A stretch of 16,184 bases of DNA, taken from assembly GCA_910586615.1 (NCBI GenBank), contig CAJUJP010000067.1, positions 1 through 16,184 of the forward strand. The letters run 5' to 3'. How positions within the stretch are numbered: position 1 is the first letter of the stretch; the number at the start of each line of letters is the position of its first letter. The notes beneath the pieces are model-generated. The model had not been told where the DNA came from. It made no database searches and saw only the letters and a list, made by a program, of their open reading frames with translations. Source of the DNA: an uncultured Lachnospiraceae bacterium (GTDB lineage Bacteria; Bacillota; Clostridia; Lachnospirales; Lachnospiraceae). This document shows positions 14,732 to 16,184 of the stretch, piece after piece. The translations under genes and the position numbers were made by a program.

Positions 14732-14743
14732 CCGGACGTCCGG
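14732..14743. repeat. 12-bp perfect palindrome upstream of the fapA promoter
   Basis: CCGGACGTCCGG is fully self-complementary and lies 22 bp upstream of the fapA -35 box. Position and symmetry suit a dimeric regulator, possibly an activator. It is GC-rich within an AT-rich region. Confidence 0.5.
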
Positions 14744-14772
14744 TGAAAAAATTTTACATTTTCTGTTTCGTT

Positions 14773-14905
14773 GTTACCGTTCATTCCGTTCCAGTAACAG
14801 GTAAAAATTCATGCAAAATTTATTTTGCAAATGGATTTTTACTTGCAACATATACGTTTACGTACGGACTTGGCAGTAAATGCTAAGTCCTGTATGAACA
14901 GTAAC
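14773..14905 (+). mobile_element. Diverged miniature element related to 11887-12039
   Basis: The 133-bp segment starts GTTACCGTTCAT (14773-14784) and ends ATGAACAGTAAC (14894-14905), whose reverse complement GTTACTGTTCAT matches the start at 11 of 12 bases. GTTTCGTT before it (14765-14772) and GTTTCATT after it (14906-14913) agree at 7 of 8, as an aged target duplication would. The end also matches the 11887-12039 terminus GTTACTGTTCACACC at 12 of 15. Inside are two inverted repeats: TGCAAAAT/ATTTTGCA (14812-14829), and a hairpin with a 10-bp stem including one wobble (14866-14890, loop GTAAA). The interior differs in sequence from the intact copy. Confidence 0.6.
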
Positions 14906-15001
14906 GTTTCATTGCAATTATCACAAAATATATCAAAAATAGTCTTGCCTACTACCCATATAAAATAGTAAAATACAAATATATACAATATTCTGAAAAA
15001 T

Positions 15002-15019
15002 ACATATTATATAATATGT
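15002..15019 (+). promoter_or_regulatory. 18-bp perfect palindrome with embedded -10 box
   Basis: ACATATTATATAATATGT is perfectly symmetric and contains TATAAT at 15010-15015, 118 bp before the FlxA-like start. No convincing -35 hexamer lies 16-18 bp upstream, so the promoter would need an activator or another sigma factor. Symmetric AT-rich sequence can arise by chance here. Confidence 0.4.
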
Positions 15020-15133
15020 TAATCTGAGAATGACCTTTGTGTGAGAAGGAAATCATACTGTGAAAAACATATTTTTACAAGCCAGCTTGTGCTTACGCCC
15101 AAATTCGCAGGCAGAGCAGAAACGGAGGGTACT

Positions 15134-16063
15134 ATGGGAATCGGTAGTGTAACATCAGCAAACAGCATGTCAAACATGCAAATGATTACGGCAGCTTCAA
15201 CAGATCCCAAAATCAAAAATATTCAAAATGAAATTGCTGACACAAAACAGCAAATGCAGAAATTATCTTCCCAGGAAGAGCTTTCTGCCAGTGAAAAAAT
15301 GGACGGGCGGAAAAAACTTCAAAAAGAAATTTCTGATCTCAACACCAAACTGCAACAGCATAAGGATGAACTCAGCAAGTCGCAGAGAAGAGAAATTATG
15401 CTGGCTGAACTGCAGGAAGATCAGGTGCCGGAAGAAAACGAAGAACCGGAAGATAAAATACAGGCAGCTGAAACTCTTTCGGACCAGTCAGACGAAAAGA
15501 ATCTTTCAGCAGACAATCAACAGCCGGGGACTCAGGAAACCGTCATATCCAGAGACGGAGACGGCACTGTTCTTTTAAAAGAAAATCCGTCTTCGGAAGA
15601 AACCCGGAACGTTGATGCCTCCTCTGACCTGGATGCTCAAAAAGCATCAGCTGTCCAGGAAGTGCGGAGTGATGAGGACATGCAGGAAGACCGGAAAATG
15701 GATGCAATGGTGTCCGCCTCCTCTTCCGTACAGCAGGCAAACCGTCAGGGCGCTGTTATCGCAAGAACAAGAGACGGCATCGCGATCTTAAAGGGCGAAA
15801 TGAACCTGGATGAAATACGTGGTACAGATACTGATCCTGAGAAGAAACAGGCCGAACTTGAAAAAATGGAGAAGCGGGAAGAGCGGGCAACCACATTCCA
15901 GTTTTCTATATTAGGCGAGGCAAATAATACCATGAAATCAGCTGCTGAGACTACTGTGTCCGGAATGACAAGTCCGGCGCAGGTCAATGCAGGAAATGAT
16001 GCCTTTTTAAATGCCATGAAATTATCACATGAAGGCAATAACCTGTTGATCGGGTTCACATGA
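15134..16063 (+). CDS. FlxA-like coiled-coil protein with an internal duplicated motif
   Basis: A 309-residue hydrophilic protein; function unknown. It begins MGIGSVTSANSMSNMQ, a serine- and methionine-rich start without a signal peptide. Residues 25-92 form a strong coiled coil broken by a SxxEELSASEK segment, the arrangement of the FlxA-like family in Firmicutes (recognised by style, not by search). Residues 93-135 are acidic and disordered. A 13-residue motif, V-I-[SA]-R-x-x-D-G-x-x-[LI]-L-K, occurs twice, at 137-149 and 208-220, each followed by a similar acidic stretch with a shared ETR/EIR. A short C-terminal part (about 253-309) is more ordered and ends NNLLIGFT. The start is fixed by GGAGGG four bases before the ATG at 15134; the frame opens earlier at 15041 without a ribosome binding site. 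It is the only plus-strand gene, divergent from fapA. Confidence 0.8.
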   Translation: MGIGSVTSANSMSNMQMITAASTDPKIKNIQNEIADTKQQMQKLSSQEELSASEKMDGRKKLQKEISDLNTKLQQHKDELSKSQRREIMLAELQEDQVPEENEEPEDKIQAAETLSDQSDEKNLSADNQQPGTQETVISRDGDGTVLLKENPSSEETRNVDASSDLDAQKASAVQEVRSDEDMQEDRKMDAMVSASSSVQQANRQGAVIARTRDGIAILKGEMNLDEIRGTDTDPEKKQAELEKMEKREERATTFQFSILGEANNTMKSAAETTVSGMTSPAQVNAGNDAFLNAMKLSHEGNNLLIGFT

Positions 16064-16083
16064 TAACACATGTAAGTTATTTC

Positions 16084-16121
16084 CTTTTACTGTTCAGCGG
16101 AGGCATCTGCTACAGTAAAAG
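16084..16121 (+). terminator. Strong stem-loop after the FlxA-like gene, no U-tract
   Basis: CTTTTACTGT (16084-16093) pairs perfectly with ACAGTAAAAG (16112-16121). After a two-base bulge, AGCGGA pairs with TCTGCT (one wobble) around the loop GGCA. It starts 20 bp past the stop codon, where a terminator is expected, but CACGACAGGG follows on the plus strand and no T-run follows on the minus strand. It may act as an mRNA 3' end protector, or be a remnant of a repeat: TTACTGTTCA (16087-16096) matches ten bases of the miniature element terminus. Confidence 0.5.
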
Positions 16122-16128
16122 CACGACA

Positions 16129-16184
16129 GGGGGTAGTGTAAAATAGTTTGTGTCTTTGGAAAAAAATACCTCTTTTTTGGTAAG
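16129..16184. mobile_element. Possible insertion-sequence terminus at the window edge
   Basis: The sequence GGGGGTAGTGTAAAATAG, then TTTGTGTC, reminds me of terminal inverted repeats of IS256-type elements in Clostridia, which often contain GTGTAAA-like blocks. No transposase frame is visible because the window ends. This is a resemblance from memory only. Confidence 0.25.

Larger units (their letters stand above)
14597..15133. other. Divergent intergenic region between fapA and the FlxA-like gene
   Basis: This 537-bp AT-rich region holds the fapA promoter (14681-14709), a 12-bp palindrome (14732-14743), a diverged miniature element (14773-14905), an 18-bp palindrome with an embedded TATAAT (15002-15019) and the leader of the plus-strand gene. 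That leader contains a 14-bp inverted repeat, ACAAGCCAGCTTGT (15077-15090). No gene is convincing here; a 146-codon minus-strand frame at 14344-14784 crosses the fapA promoter and overlaps fapA out of frame. Confidence 0.75.

Noticed and set aside
14344..14784. 146-codon minus-strand open frame overlapping the fapA 5' end
   Set aside because: It runs through the fapA promoter (14681-14709) and ribosome binding site and overlaps fapA in another frame; its composition is arginine-rich and unlike a real protein.
15040..15133. c-di-GMP or other riboswitch before the FlxA-like gene
   Set aside because: The conserved core bases of the c-di-GMP classes I know are not present; only weak pairing is visible.
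1..16184. CRISPR array, toxin-antitoxin pair, restriction system or biosynthetic cluster
   Set aside because: No regularly spaced repeats, no paired small genes and no signature enzymes were found on either strand.

Overview
The window looks like the chromosome of a low- to mid-GC Gram-positive Clostridia member, most likely Lachnospiraceae (inferred from gene order and protein style, not from a database search). The core is the conserved block yceD-rpmF / plsX-acpP-rnc-smc-ftsY, read entirely on the minus strand and followed by a threonine dehydratase gene. Strong AGGAGG-type ribosome binding sites and consensus sigma-A promoters fit a Firmicute.

Layout from right to left, which is the direction of transcription for all genes but one. 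The far right holds a plus-strand gene for a FlxA-like coiled-coil protein (15134-16063). It is followed by a strong stem-loop and, at the very edge, a sequence resembling an insertion-sequence terminus. A 537-bp divergent intergenic region separates it from fapA (DUF342). Next comes yceD-rpmF with a perfect-consensus promoter and a good intrinsic terminator. A 424-bp gap follows; it carries a small non-autonomous transposon-like element and the plsX promoter. Then come plsX and acpP (phospholipid and fatty acid synthesis), a hairpin, rnc, smc, ftsY (RNA processing, chromosome organisation, protein targeting) and ilvA/tdcB with a terminator. The left third holds a YitT-family membrane protein, a membrane-anchored GH25 lysozyme-like protein and an AraC-type regulator.

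The main unlisted signal is a family of miniature inverted-repeat elements with GTTACnnTTCAyA termini. One complete 153-bp copy (11887-12039) has an exact 8-bp target duplication, CAAAAAAC. A second copy, cut by the window edge (1-54), matches it exactly over 54 bp in opposite orientation. A third, diverged candidate (14773-14905) has 11/12 matching termini and a 7/8 direct repeat. All three are intergenic. Several palindromes sit at promoters (yitT, yceD, fapA, FlxA-like, plsX) and are candidate operators.

No tRNA, rRNA, CRISPR array, phage gene or complete insertion sequence was seen. I do not see a novel multi-gene defence or metabolic system here. The protein genes are mostly well-known housekeeping families; the repeat family and the FlxA-like locus are the less described parts.
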